DNA of 64,000 nucleotides, taken from assembly GCA_028015205.1 (NCBI GenBank), contig CM051517.1:44961135-45025134 (forward strand), in the 5' to 3' direction. Of the stretch, positions 49,258 to 61,325 are shown piece by piece. The DNA is from Mytilisepta virgata. Taxonomy: Eukaryota; Mollusca; Bivalvia; Mytilida; Mytilidae. Under the pieces are notes generated by a model. It had not been told where the DNA came from. It ran no database searches and saw only the letters and a list, made by a program, of their open reading frames with translations. The translations under genes and the position numbers were made by a program. The number at the start of each line of letters is the position of its first letter. Position 1 is the first letter of the stretch.

Positions 49258-49440
49258 TTTTACTTCACTGTGACGCATGTGTTAACGGAGCAGGACATGT
49301 TTACCCTTCCTGAGGACCTGATGTCACTCCCGGTTTTTAGGACCTCACATTACAGGTGCTTTACTACCTTTTTCTGATTCTCATTGGTTAGCTGTGTATG
49401 TGTAATTCTTGTATATTTTTTCTGTGTTAGTGTTCTGACG
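49258..49440 (+). mobile_element. 3' region of RT element, attached copy
   Basis: Directly after the RT stop: TGACGCATGTGTTAACGG, AGCAGGACATGTTTACCC, TTCCTGAGGACCTGATG, TCACTCCCGGTTTTTAGG. This anchors the detached copies at 1960-2112, 31520-31796, 44891-45113 and 54205-54450 to one element type. Confidence 0.75.
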
Positions 49441-50437
49441 AATTCGCAGTATTGTTGGATTTTGATCTTCGGCATTCTTTTTTTTTAGATATTCATAGAT
49501 ATACTGTATTCAAAATGGAATTCAGAAGATTTAATGAAAAGATTTAAGAGAGTATGTTTTAATTTGACTACGAGTCGCAAGTTTGTATGGTAACGTCGTT
49601 TTCGACGGCTGTTGTTACGTTACTTATCTTAATCGGAAATTCCAGTATTTATCGCACTCAGTGTAATAAACTTTTATAACTGGGCTTTCCTTCAAAGTAT
49701 TTTTATAACGTGAGTTTATTTTTTTATGAAGATGAAACAGTATGGATGCGTCAATATAATCAAATCCCATAGTTTAGAAGACCAACCATTCAAAATATCG
49801 TAATAAGAACCCCTTTTTTATACCAGAATATAATGGATTAAGGTTTGATTTTCTGATAGTTAACACAGGGCTACCTGTATCTTGTAACAGAAACAGTTGG
49901 ATACAGTGTTGTCATGCCATATTCGTAACTAGTTTTTCCTGAGAATTGGATAATAAGATTGTCATATATCAATTCTAGCTGTAATTAATAGTGCATTCTA
50001 CTGGGAATGAAGTATCAAACTTGACATGAATAACAGTTTTGCCATTGGTTATTTCTGAAAGTTGTAGAGAAAGCGCTATTCGATATTTTGTGATACATTT
50101 TATTGTAATAGAGGTTTACATTTATCTTCAGGATATTTACATTTGACCGAGATGCGTGTGGAATTACGGCATTATGGCAGGCACAAACAACTATGCAGAT
50201 CCACAACGTGGGTATTTATTTGTGGGTTGTGTTTTAGTCAAATACCATGTATAAACTCCCACGTTCTATTATACCCCATACCGCCAGCTTGATACTTAAA
50301 ATTTACTGTTACAAACTTGTGTCTTCCCAGTACGTAGCTCTGGCTTCACCCATTTCGGTCATTTTGGTATTTTAAAATTTTCTCTTCAACCTTTTCGATC
50401 TTTGTTTTGTTTTGGCTTTCAACATTTTAGGCATTGA
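49441..50437. other. Possible continuation of RT element 3' sequence
   Basis: No gene. The stretch from about 50340 (TTCGGTCATTTTGG, TCTCTTCAACCTTTTCGATC, TTTGGCTTTCAACATTTTAGG) fits the lead-in to the hammerhead-bearing repeat that I know from mussel sequence. Whether 49441-50340 belongs to the same element cannot be told. Confidence 0.45.
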
Positions 50438-50483
50438 GCACAACTGATGAATTGTAAATCGATGAAATGTGTATATCTTGTGC
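50438..50483 (+). ncRNA. Type I hammerhead ribozyme fold
   Basis: All parts are present in order. Stem I is GCACAA (50438-50443) with TTGTGC (50478-50483), six Watson-Crick pairs. The core is CTGATGA (50444-50450). Stem II is ATTG/CGAT with loop TAAAT (50451-50463; A-T, T-A, T-G, G-C). The second core strand is GAA (50464-50466). Stem III is ATG/TAT with loop TGTA (50467-50476), leaving C at 50477, so the predicted self-cleavage triplet is AUC, between 50477 and 50478. Hammerheads of this open-stem-I form with very short stem III are known from Penelope-like elements and small retrozyme-type repeats in animals, including bivalves. The A-U pair at 10.1-11.1, instead of the usual G-C, and short stem III may weaken cleavage. 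It lies about 1 kb downstream of an RT relic on the same strand. Confidence 0.7.
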
Positions 50484-51311
50484 CTCAAAATTGGTATCAA
50501 GAAAATTATATTAGATTGATGTGATTACCTTTTCTCCTACATTTATGAAGAGGAAACAAGTTCAGATGGGCGGATACAGACAAGTTGTTTTTAATTTGAT
50601 TTTAGTTTTTATTTCATTTTTTAGGGTTGTAGCCAGTGTATTAATTTACCATGATATATTATAAACAATTATGACGTAATTTGAACAAGTACAGTAATAC
50701 AATGTATATATTATTTCATGTATTAATCAGACATCCTGCATTTATCATAGTGTTTTCTTTGCACAAGGTGAAATTCACGAAATACCCTCCTTCTTAATTG
50801 TTAAAACCTATCTTTTGCGAGTATCATAATATAAACATATTCATAAATAGGATAAAAACCTGTCGTGCTATCTACCTCAGGGGTACATGTATATCCAATA
50901 CTTAACACATTATGACCGCCAAATGGAAATTCATTTTGATGAGATAATGAAATATATTTAACCAGAATAATTCTCTATAACATTGTCAGACCGACTTTCA
51001 CCGTATCGTATTCCTGTAGAATAACTAATATTTTAGTTATAGAATCAATTGTTTTCCAGCAGAGTTTAATTTTGGTAGTAACATTTGATGTGCAAATATA
51101 ATAACGAATTTTATAGGAAACTAGAAAGAATAGAATGGAATTAAATTTGCACTTTTCTAGTGCAACTAATTTAAATTGCACGACTAATTATTCATGTTAT
51201 ATGATACATTGTAATAATTGTCGGAGAAATAAAAGTAAAAAAAAAACTCAACAAAGTACACGACCTATGGCATAAGTAGCCCCATTGACCATTTTAAAGG
51301 CGAGTGAGTAC
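50484..51311. other. AT-rich stretch after the hammerhead
   Basis: The first 40 bases (CTCAAAATTGGTATCAAG) still resemble the hammerhead-bearing repeat. Nothing else. Confidence 0.5.
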
Positions 51312-51473
51312 ATATTATCTGCATTTTGACAGCTAGATATCGTAAAATATCATCCCGTGAGCCAGAATATGAAGCTTGGGACGAGTGAGCGTAGCAAACG
51401 AGTCCCAAATCTTCATATTCTGTCGAGCGGGGTGATATTTTACGATATCTAGCTGTCAAAATGCAGATAATAT
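51312..51473. mobile_element. 162-bp palindromic element
   Basis: The arms start ATATTATCTGCATTTTGAC and run through AGCTAGATATCGTAAAATAT, CATCCCGTGAGCCAG and GAATATGAAG. The right arm returns through CTTCATATTC, ATATTTTACGATATCTAGCT and GTCAAAATGCAGATAATAT. The centre is GAGTGAGCGTAGCAAAC. Only a few mismatches lie near the centre. It is of the same general build as family Q (a palindrome with a GAGCG-type centre) but a different sequence. Confidence 0.8.
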
Positions 51474-54204
51474 TTTTATCATCTTAATTACTTATCTGAA
51501 ACGTAAATATTTGTAAACGTTCTGAATTCTACCAAATTTTCGCGGGAAAAGTATGGATTCTTCATCGCAACGACAGGTTTTCCATTACGTTATTTACCAT
51601 ACCAATAAGTATATATTTCCTGAATGATCATGTAAAAAATCTTATAAACGATATAAAAACCAACATTAAGGTGTATTTTCATGTTTTAAAAAACAAAATC
51701 AGTCTGGAAATCTTTGTTCATGATTTTCCGGGAAACTAAAGCACCCGCTTTCAAACTTGCAACCTCGTTGACGTCATAGTCCGTCTCCATTCGCAAAACA
51801 ACTTCTGACTATAATATGCGTAACGTAAAATAATCACTCAACTTTAACCAAGGAGACGACATATTTAAACAACATTTAGTCGTTTTTGTACTAATTCAGG
51901 CGAAAATATAGACACATAAAAACAAAGCGTACGTTTAAAAATTTGATTTAATCGCAAATAATGAAGTGCAATGGAAAGAGCAGAAAGAAGTCCCAGCAGA
52001 CATTATCAGCATCGAGGAAAGACACATTTTGTTGATGTCACTTTTAGAAATTTCTTCATCATTCGTTTAAATAAAACGCCATAATATAAAAAAGGAACAT
52101 CAAATCTTTATATTTTTATTAATATTGTGCAATTTTGAAAGCTATTTAATAAGTTCTGAGCTGCCAAACGTTGGGAGAATTTGTTGATAAGTCCTCCTGA
52201 CTGTTGATAACTCCTGCTCAGCGCACGCGCTTCTTGATACGAATTTTTCGGAGCTGCTCAACAAGCTGATAGAATCACAGGGAAGGATGATAAGTATAGT
52301 TATTATAAATTCACTGTACAATAAATTCGTGTTTAATTTCACACACTAATGGTGCGTAATCTTTGTTCGAGATTTGGAAAGAAAAAACCATAATAAGAAA
52401 TACATTGTAAGTGCATGGTAGAGGAGATGTAAAGGCTGAAAGAACTAAAAGTAAAAGTAACAAAATGTTTATCTAACTGAAGCCAGAATTGTGCAGTGGA
52501 GAGATATTCTTAGGTTTCTCAAATATATAAACTTTTATAGCAGTCAATTTTAAGTATCACGTTTACGTCATTAACTAAGTATTCATTGATCGACTCAACG
52601 ATTGATTCAAGGATCTGTAAAATGTTTTACATCTCTCCACAGGGTCTACTAACTCTGGCTATTTCAGCTTCTAAAATTCATTGCACAATAAAAACACTCA
52701 ACAAAAGAAAAGACTAGTCTAATATAATTAATAGAAATTTTTTTATTGAAATCTGTGGGCTTTTGTTCTCTCAACGGTTTATTACGTAAGACAAAAAGAG
52801 AGACTCTTGTGGCAAATGTGCGATATCGATAGCCTTTAGTTTTGACTTATACATGTATAAGTACGATCGACATCTGTATTAATAATTGTACAGGATAAAT
52901 TTAATTGTGCTGAATTAAAGATTTGTAGTTTATTCGAAGTAGTTGCTAAAGATTCATCCACACTTAAGCATACTTGAATAGACAGTCAACTTGGAGCCAA
53001 TCAACGAAAACCTTATTATTTGATCCTAAGTAGATTGTAATAAATTTAACGTAATTATTGTCCATTTTATAGAACTTTACTATTAATTTTAATTTTTACA
53101 TTAAAAAGTTAAAAAAATTGGGGAAAAATGCACTGTTATATAGATATATCAAATTGGGTAATTTCTTACTATTCCCGTTTGTTTTTTGATAAGATTTTTA
53201 TTGTTTTCTTCTGAATTACCATAAATTGCTATTAAATTCAATAATACTCAACATCCTAATGTTTTCTATGCAACAAAAAATAATAAACCCTACTCAAGCT
53301 GAGCTGATATTCTTTTTATCTTTCTTGAGAAGAGACTCGTAAAATACATCCTGCCAAGGCCGATTAGCAATTATATTACTTTTTAGTTAAGAACTGGTTT
53401 AAAGGGATAAGTTTTATTGAACCATTTTTGCTTCCTTAAGTGATAAAAGCTCGTACAGACTAATTGTTATTACTATGAGGATCATTTATTCTGATAAACC
53501 AGAGGCAATTAAAACTAAAACTTTGGAAAATTGCTACCAAGACCTGCATTTTTATTTTAGTACAGAGAAGTGAAAGAAAATATGTGGTATATGTACATGT
53601 ATACATGTAGGTCAATGAGATAACAACTCTGAAGCAAAATCTCCAAAATACATAAAGTAGTTGTACGACTTATGCCCACTTACATGACCTAGTTTACCAA
53701 CCTTTTGCCGCATATCGAATACAAATGTACAAGTTTAAATTTGAAAAAAAACAAACAATTTAAGGAAAATGCAACAATTTGAAAAATTCTAAGCATCTAT
53801 CTAAAATATTATCGAAATGAACAGTTTTACGACACAACAATAGGCTATTAAATCTAGAAACTGGTAAATGACGTATAGAAACATATGTACCATTCAAAAT
53901 CATTTGGGAATAATATGTTTGTTCAATCAAAGACAATACGTATTACATAAAATTGAATAAGTTGCATGGTTATATTGATCAATGAATTTAGACAGACATT
54001 GTTATGTTTGATAGCAGTATACTTATGTAGAAGTAATGATACTTATGTCAATACAGGAACCAGCATAAAGATCTATGGTTACAAATTAAATCAAAAGGTA
54101 AATCAAGTTTTTATTGACATTTAAAAGAATAACCCTACAAAAAGACGAATTCATCTACAGAAATATCTACAAGTATATATTATACTTAAATATCAGCAAA
54201 AGAA
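51474..54204. other. AT-rich stretch, nothing firmly recognised
   Basis: A short trace at about 53590-53660 (GGTCAATGAGATAACAACTC) resembles a common mussel repeat, but is too short to call. No gene. Confidence 0.5.
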
Positions 54205-54450
54205 TACCGAAGCGACAAAACAGTGGGAAAAGTTCGTAACTTCGAAATTTAAGGAAAAGACAAAGGGATAAAATTGAACAAAACAAACGCCACAATGATA
54301 CATGTATAACTAAAAGAATAAAAAAAAACATATAATAAACTTAACAGAAATAGAACAAGACAGCGCAGAAACTTAAGCACTGGCAATGTGAACTTCCACT
54401 AAAACCCGGGATTGACATCAGGTGCTCTGGAAGGTTCAGCATGTTTTGCT
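54205..54450 (-). mobile_element. Detached 3' region of RT element (family P)
   Basis: Partner of 44891-45113 over its full length, and extends further: CGGGATTGACATCAGGTGC, TCTGGAAGGTTCAGC on the plus strand, i.e. GAACCTTCCAGAGCACCTG on the minus strand. This links it to the CCTTCCGGAGCACCTGG block of the 31.7-kb copy. Confidence 0.75.
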
Positions 54451-57200
54451 TTCTTATAATATCTCGTTTTTGCTGTAAAAGTATTTTTTGGTATAGATTT
54501 AACGCATTAAAATATTTTTTTATGAATTATCGCCTTTTTTACGTCTACGATCACACTTTAAACATTTTTCATAACCGGTATTAACATTCTTTTTTTTTTT
54601 TTTAAAGTTTTCTAGCATTTTCATTGCATTTATTCTATATAATGCCACAGCCTAACATTAATAATGCAATATCAAACCAATTACTGTACAACAAAGCTGT
54701 TTCACTGTTAAGGTGTTTTTTGGAAAAAAAATGCTTGTAAGAAAAGCATGTTGCACTTTATCTGAACATCGACTAAGTAATGTATGGCACTGAAATACTT
54801 CCGAAATATTGTGTCTGAAATGATACGGCTTCAAAGAGTTAATTTTTATACTTTCAATTATGATTTCTCAAAATCCTGTGTATAGAATTATTTAAAACAA
54901 ACTGATAATATACTAATGAAATTTTCTTTTCGTAATCTAAATCTCATTTATCCAACAAAACTTTACCTTTGCCTAACAAAATTTTAAATGTTGGATTACT
55001 GCGGGAAGACACCCATTCCTGTCATAATCATTTGTTAACTTAGGCTTACATTGTTGTGCAAAAGTCCATATGATGAAAAAAGGCCTTCTATTTCGCAGCA
55101 CTTAGTAATTCGCCGTTTCATCGAGAAACTACAATTTCCGTTCTGAAGAGATATATTATTAACTCCCAGTATATATAAAGTACAATTTAAAACAGTAAAA
55201 GGATTTGCACGACCACAGCAGTTCCAAACAAGGTTGTTTGTTGTCATCTTAATTGCGTAGGTTCTGATTGGGAATGTCTTCTTTCGGTTTCAAAATTCCT
55301 CTGACATCAGCCTAGATTTATATGCGGTGTTCACGTATATGATAAATTATTTGAAAATTTCAAAGGAATCTCAGACTAGTGCAAGTACATTTCATTTTAT
55401 TTTGTGTATCGACATGAAAATATTTATTTAAAAAAATATTTTTAGCATATCTTATTGTTCATATGGAATATTCTCTACAAACAATTTTGTTTTGTGCGTA
55501 TACTGTACAGGGATGTGTAGACATGTATGCGCCATTTTGATACAGGATTAGTGTCTTATGCATTGAATTGATGAAAATTGCAAGGATGATACAGGCGAGG
55601 TCTTAGGTTTAGGGTTCTCAAAAAGTCTTTCAATATAAACAGAATATTCTATTGTTGCATTCATTCATTGTTTTACGTGTATGTACATTGAAACCCGGAT
55701 TTATGTACATGTATGTGCATTTCAACTTTCGTTATACACTATATCTGGAAGATTTGATAATGACGGTCAAACACTTGATCCTTGAACGATTCAATATACA
55801 TACATGCCCATTTAGGCGAGCTTCGGTAAAGTAGTGCTCAAGATCGAAAATTTAGATAGCTGAAACAATAAAACCCAAACCTTCAATAGCCAAAATGGCT
55901 AAATCTTTAAGCAATGGAATGCAAAAGCATTAAACGACAAGTTAAACGGAAGAAACCTGTAGCTTGATTAAGACGGTCCCTATCAATGACACAAATGGTT
56001 CTATTTACCACTGATATCCGCCTGTATAATGACTTTTTCTTGTGAAACCAAGACCATCAGTAAATTCAATAAAACTTTTCATTTAAAAGTATTCAAGCAT
56101 ATACGATTTTGTTTATCCTACAAATCAAAATATGAACTACAAAAGGATTTGGTAAGATGTAAAGGATTATTTTTGTGCATACCAAACATTTATAAATTCA
56201 AATATCACACCAATATTCGCCGTAACCATTATGACTTATGACTTAGCTTAGCTTTGGCGATACTTGTTCTACATGTATGTTACGTTAATTTTACATGAAC
56301 ATATATAATTACGATTTCAGTTTGGTCTTTAGGATTCCCCTTAAATCATTGCCTCGGCAAAAGTTAAAATTCGTATTAAATCATGACAAAAACATTGAAA
56401 AGAGGAAAGGTCGTTGAGAAAACATTTGTAATGTATGACACCATTGTGTAAGAATTCATAGACATTAAAACAATCCAGCATATAATGGTATTTGCTCTGC
56501 ATAAATTTGTAATTCTTGTTGATTAATATTGGAATTACTACAATTCTGTCAAACTATAAAACATTGTATATCCTAAAATAAAAAAAAATGGCTCAGTCAT
56601 CTAGAAACAACACATATCCTTTAAAGTCACAATCGTTTTTGCTGGCAAAAATCAAAGCATTACTCACACAGACTCAAAAAAGAAAAAACATGTTCTTGTA
56701 GAAAATTTGAGGTATTCCATCAATGGAAAAAATAACTATTACGACTAAAACAAACAAAAGGTAAATCAACAGTTTTTATTGACATTTAAAAGAGATTTCT
56801 TAGATATTGTCGAAATAGTACATGTGGGTCACAATACGTCTGTTGTGTGTTCATCGATATGTTCGCCAATGTTAACCTTTCCAGTCATCTTTTGAAAAAA
56901 AATAACGTTTGATTATTGAACAATAACGGAATATTAATGATATTAACAGAATTTTCTCGTTGTATTTTATTTGTTATTTTTGTTTTATTTTAAATTTATT
57001 AGTATTTTACAATGTTGGACGTGAATATGTAAATGCGACCATAAAGTCTAGACGTTAATATTTCCACTTGTTTCTAAAAATGTGCGTGATTTGTAATAAA
57101 AAGTGTTATTTGATTTATATGTCTGTGATAGATATTCGTTTATATGCATAAATATGTGTCCAATAAAGAATATTTTTTTACATAAATTTACCATTTCGCA
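54451..57200. other. AT-rich stretch, nothing recognised
   Basis: A T run lies at 54590-54602. Short frames only. No gene or repeat called. Confidence 0.5.
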
Positions 57201-57402
57201 AAATAGAATAGAGAATGGAAACGGGAAATGTTTTAAAGAGACAACAACCGATCAAAGAGCAGAAAACAGCTCAAGGCTACCAATGGGTCTTCAACGCAGC
57301 GAGAATATCCCGCACCCGGAGACGGGCTTCAGCTGGCCCCTAAACAATAATGTATACTAGTTCAGCAAAATGGACGGCACACTAAACTCCGAAACATAAA
57401 AG
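57201..57402 (-). mobile_element. Dispersed repeat family N, 3' fragment
   Basis: Same blocks as 10055-10252: GAGAATGGAAACGGG, GGGTCTTCAACGCAGCG, CAGCTGGCCCCTAAACAATA and GGACGGCACACTAAACTCC. It breaks off at the same place (GAAACATAAAA), so both fragments share one end. Confidence 0.8.
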
Positions 57403-57913
57403 ACCCACCTACCATGTACATAGTACATCGAGTATACTGTCAACGTTCTACCATTTACATGGGCCGTATCAAGTATACTGTCATTGTCTGTCATTTACAT
57501 TTATGGCAATAGGTTTGGAATTAAGTTTACTGTAGAACATAATCGGATAAAAAGCATTGTATATACAATCATTAAGATTGAGACAATTTGTTCAGGAAGC
57601 CTTATAATGGATCAAAATGGGTCAAAATATTTTATTCGTTAGGGTTATGCCTATGCTTATTTTGGTTTTGAATTTCAATTAAGTCAGATCGTGCAGATAC
57701 AATGTGTATATGTTCATGTATACCTGAGTAAATCTGTTTGGTCCATTAGAAAACCTACATAAACGTATAAATATTTGGATTTCTGGTCTATCTTTCTTTG
57801 ACACAATGTCATAATTGAGGGGAGGATTGAGCATGACATCCGGATCGCCAGATTCTATATAAATGTACATGTATGACTGTCCCAACACCAGCATTTTGAA
57901 TGGTGGTATCTTT
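57403..57913. other. Stretch with a short duplication
   Basis: ATCGAGTATACTGTCAACG..CCATTTACATG and ATCAAGTATACTGTCATTG..TCATTTACATT (about 57427-57505) are a diverged pair about 40 bp apart. Nothing else. Confidence 0.5.
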
Positions 57914-57925
57914 TCTACTTATTGT

Positions 57926-58327
57926 CTAGGCACCTGTGATGGATCACGGGGGCTCAACCCATAGAGCTGTCTAGCGCGTCCCCAGGTGGCGGATAGGGGA
58001 GACCCTCTCGTTGGGAGTTGTCAGGTCATAATACGGAAAGCCTGACCGCGGACCATAGTGGGTAACGTGTTTGGAGAATGCCACACTCCCTGCACGCTAA
58101 AGACCCTTTATGTAGTTTTCGAAAAAGAGTAGGCTGATGGCCGCTACAGAAGGCTAAACTATCCGACCCTACCCAACCATCCTCCTTTTACAGTGGCAGT
58201 CAAAATTGGTTCCCCTTTGTGTCCCATCCCACCCCTAATTGAATTGTTTGATAAATTGAACTGGTTATCGTCCTGAAGAAGCATGAAATATTTGCCACTG
58301 GACGTTAAGCAACAATCAATCAATCAA
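57926..58327 (+). mobile_element. SINE-like element, family S3, 402 bp, with 12-bp target duplication
   Basis: TCTACTTATTGT flanks it exactly (57914-57925 and 58328-58339). The body contains TAGAGCTGTCTAGCGCGTCC, CACTCCCTGCACGCTAAAGA and TTCGAAAAAGAGTAGGCTGA. The 3' end GCCACTGGACGTTAAGCAAC and (AATC)n tail is nearly the same as the end of S1 (GCCATTGGACGTTAAACAAC). The head does not show an obvious tRNA A/B box pair; its origin is unknown to me. It has no coding sequence and must be moved by a partner LINE that recognises the shared tail. Confidence 0.85.
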
Positions 58328-58339
58328 TCTACTTATTGT

Positions 58340-59144
58340 AGAAGCACATGACTACGCGTAGATTTAGTCCTGTTCGGTCTGTGATGCAAACCAAAAACTG
58401 GTTAAAAAAAGAATCTGTAGATATTTGAAGTACTCTACTTTTTGGTTATATACAAGTATATGTATGTATATTATATAAACAAAAGTATATATTTTTTGGG
58501 GTTTGAATTAGACATTTTATTTCAGATCTGATATGGCAAGAAGCTATTTTCAGAATTTATCAAAACACATTTATAAACATCCATAATACTTAACTATTTT
58601 CTGTAAATTATATGGCACTCTAACACCCATATCATTTTAAATACTATCAAGCTGTGCCACTTGAAGACAAAGTTATTACTTTCCAAGGACCTTGATATCA
58701 TTTTCTTAATTACAATTCGAACACAAATATACAGACTAGGTCTTCTTCTTATAATTTTATAGCCACATTCTGTGATAGACGTCAATAAAATGGCAAGTTA
58801 ACTGCTAATATTGACCTAAATGCAATAATTTTTTGCTTTCATATATCAAAGTTTATACGAACTGCAATCATTTGTTTTGACATTCTGATCTCAGGATAGC
58901 AGAATCCTGTATATTTATTAAGTAAACTTGAATACCAGTGTTGAGGGCCAAGATATTGCCAAGTACTTAATGTAAATCAGTCGCTGCACATAAAGATATT
59001 GTGAGTAATTAACTGGTGAATTAGTCAACTTAGGTGGTTCCTTTGAGTTCTTGTACAAGTTCATGTACATGCATGATAGCCAATGAGACCTCACAAAAAC
59101 AATTGTTCATATTAAGTGATACCTATTTTGATTACTGATGTTTT
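58340..59144. other. AT-rich stretch, nothing recognised
   Basis: No gene or repeat supported. Confidence 0.5.
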
Positions 59145-59385
59145 ATATATAGATTCTCCTTCAGGTACGAGTGAGTTATGGAATTTCCTCACCCGAGATA
59201 GTTAAATGTTCGATTTTCAATGCGAGCCTTTAGCGAGCGTGTTAAAATCTTAAATTTAACTATTGAAGGTGGAGAAATTCCATAACTCACGAGTAAATTG
59301 AAGGAGAATCTGTTTTTCCTATGATTTTCGACAAAAACCTCAAGAAAATGTAGTTGCTATGTAGTTTGTTTACATGGACGTTATT
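59145..59385 (+). mobile_element. Palindromic element family Q, full copy
   Basis: Palindrome 59151-59311: AGATTCTCCTTCAGGTACGA and GTGAGTTATGGAATTTC at the left, GAAATTCCATAACTCAC and AATTGAAGGAGAATCT at the right, with GCGAGCCTTTAGCGAGCGTG between. It continues as AAAACCTCAAGAAAATG and TTTGTTTACATGGACG, shared with the minus copy at 41721-41910. No protein. Confidence 0.75.
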
Positions 59386-60439
59386 TCGGCACTTCTCCAG
59401 TTTATCGTTCCAATAACCGTAGAAAATTTTATAGTTCAAATTTGCGACGGCAAACGACACCAATTGGGATTATTGCCTGGATAAACAATGCGAATCCGTC
59501 GTATGGAGACAAAAAATGGCTGCCCGGTGTTAAAGGAGATCACGTTTAAGACTCTCTTGTAGATGTTGAAAAAGAATAAGCTAAATTACCGCTATAGGGA
59601 CTGCTCTCTCACCAGTGAAATGGGTCAGAATTAGAATAAGTTGGTATAATTTGATTTTCAATCCACTATAAATAAATAGGTTTAAACTAAAAGATCGACC
59701 ATGCGAATACTGATACTTTCAATACGTTGTAGACATTGGATCACGTTCATCAACGAAGAAGAACAATCATAAAGTAGCCGAAAAGTCAGGGCACAATTTC
59801 TATATATTCCCTTTCAAATGCAGTTGTAGCAAGTGCAAAAGGACAAGCAGATGTATAAAAGAGAGATAAAAGCAATATTGAGAGATTAAACCTTCTTTTC
59901 AAACTGAATTCTAAACCACAAGGGCAAAAAAATGTATCTCTCTCAGATCTATACGGATTTATTACATAAGTTATCACAATGTGCAATAATGAATAGTCTA
60001 TTAAAGTCGCATTTATTTTAAATCATCAAATATACCTAATGTAAATATAAAGATTAATGAAACGTATAAATATTGATAAGGTTTAATAGCAGATAAATTT
60101 TGATAAAATGTTGTTAAAATCTACAGATAAAGTTAGTGTTTGAAAATGATATAAAGTGTTTTCTGGTATACAATATGTACAAGTACAGTTAATGGGTAAT
60201 TGTAGCTTATTGTGATTATTTCAGTGCTTTGTCTATAAAAGGCGTACATGTAACCCCCTTTCATACTGTAAATAGATTTATTTATTCTTGAAATTGGGTA
60301 CTTGCATCTACAACGTAAATTATCAAAAAGTTACTATACATATATTTTTCACCTTTATTTAGATTTTGATCTTTCGAACCTGTCATTTTTTTGGAATTAT
60401 TTTGTAGAGGATTTTAGACAGTCAAACGAAATGTAACAT
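59386..60439. other. AT-rich stretch, nothing recognised
   Basis: No gene or repeat supported. Confidence 0.5.
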
Positions 60440-61325
60440 CCCAAAGACAATTTTCTTAAATAATATTACAAATACATGTACTACATTCATAATAAGTGTG
60501 AACCTTACCAAGACAAGGTAAGGAATATCTAATAGGATAGTTACTAATATAAATTCTGAGGAAAAAAGCAGTAATGAAATAGGCAAAGGTCGAAAACTAA
60601 CACACAAACAACAGGAACATAACACTAAAAACTGAAAGTTAAAAAAGTAAATGAGCTACACGAACCACAAGAATAATCGGAATTCATCTTCGAAAGTCCA
60701 TTTAGGTAAGGAATATATTGCATTTGTTTTTTTTACATGAAATTATACATGTAGATATATAAATGTACAATATTCGTCATAAGTATGAACTTTTAAGAAG
60801 AGAAGAATATCTAAGGGAGTAGCTACTAATAGTAAATCCTGAGAAAAAGGCTGTACTGAAATAGGCAATGGTCGAAAACAAACAAACAAACAACAGGAAC
60901 ACAACATTGAAAGTTAAAAAAAAATATGAGCAACACGAAACACAAAACATAATCGACACTGAACTTTGGAAGACAAGAACGGTAGGGAATATATTGCATT
61001 TGTTTTTTTACATAAAATTATACTATAATAGCAATATACATGTACAATATTCATCATAAAAATGAACTTTAAGAAGAGAGGAATATCTGAGGGGATAGTT
61101 ACTAATATAAAATCCTTAGGAAAATGCAGTACTGACATATGCAAAGGTCGAAAACAGACAAAGATACAAGAGAGTCAAGACTCTGAAAGTTAAAAAAATA
61201 TAAGCAACATGAACCAAATTAAATTATCAGAACTGAGCTTTGGAAGTCAAGAAAAATAAGGAATTGATTACATTTTGTTTTTTACATGTAATTATACGTA
61301 TAGCAATATACACGTACAAAAATTT
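60440..61325. repeat. Three-unit tandem repeat, about 275-290 bp per unit
   Basis: Each unit holds a TACAATATTCATCATAA-like start (60480, 60768, 61043), AGGAATATCT, GGTCGAAAACA, AACAACAGGAACA, GAAAGTTAAAAAA and ATATTGCATTTG followed by a T run and TACATG. The third unit is the most diverged. Minus-strand frames across the units are echoes. Confidence 0.85.

Noticed and set aside
57205..57360. Coding exon suggested by conservation between 10055 and 57201
   Set aside because: The conserved part is a dispersed repeat that also occurs inverted at 63600-63822. Frames differ among copies.
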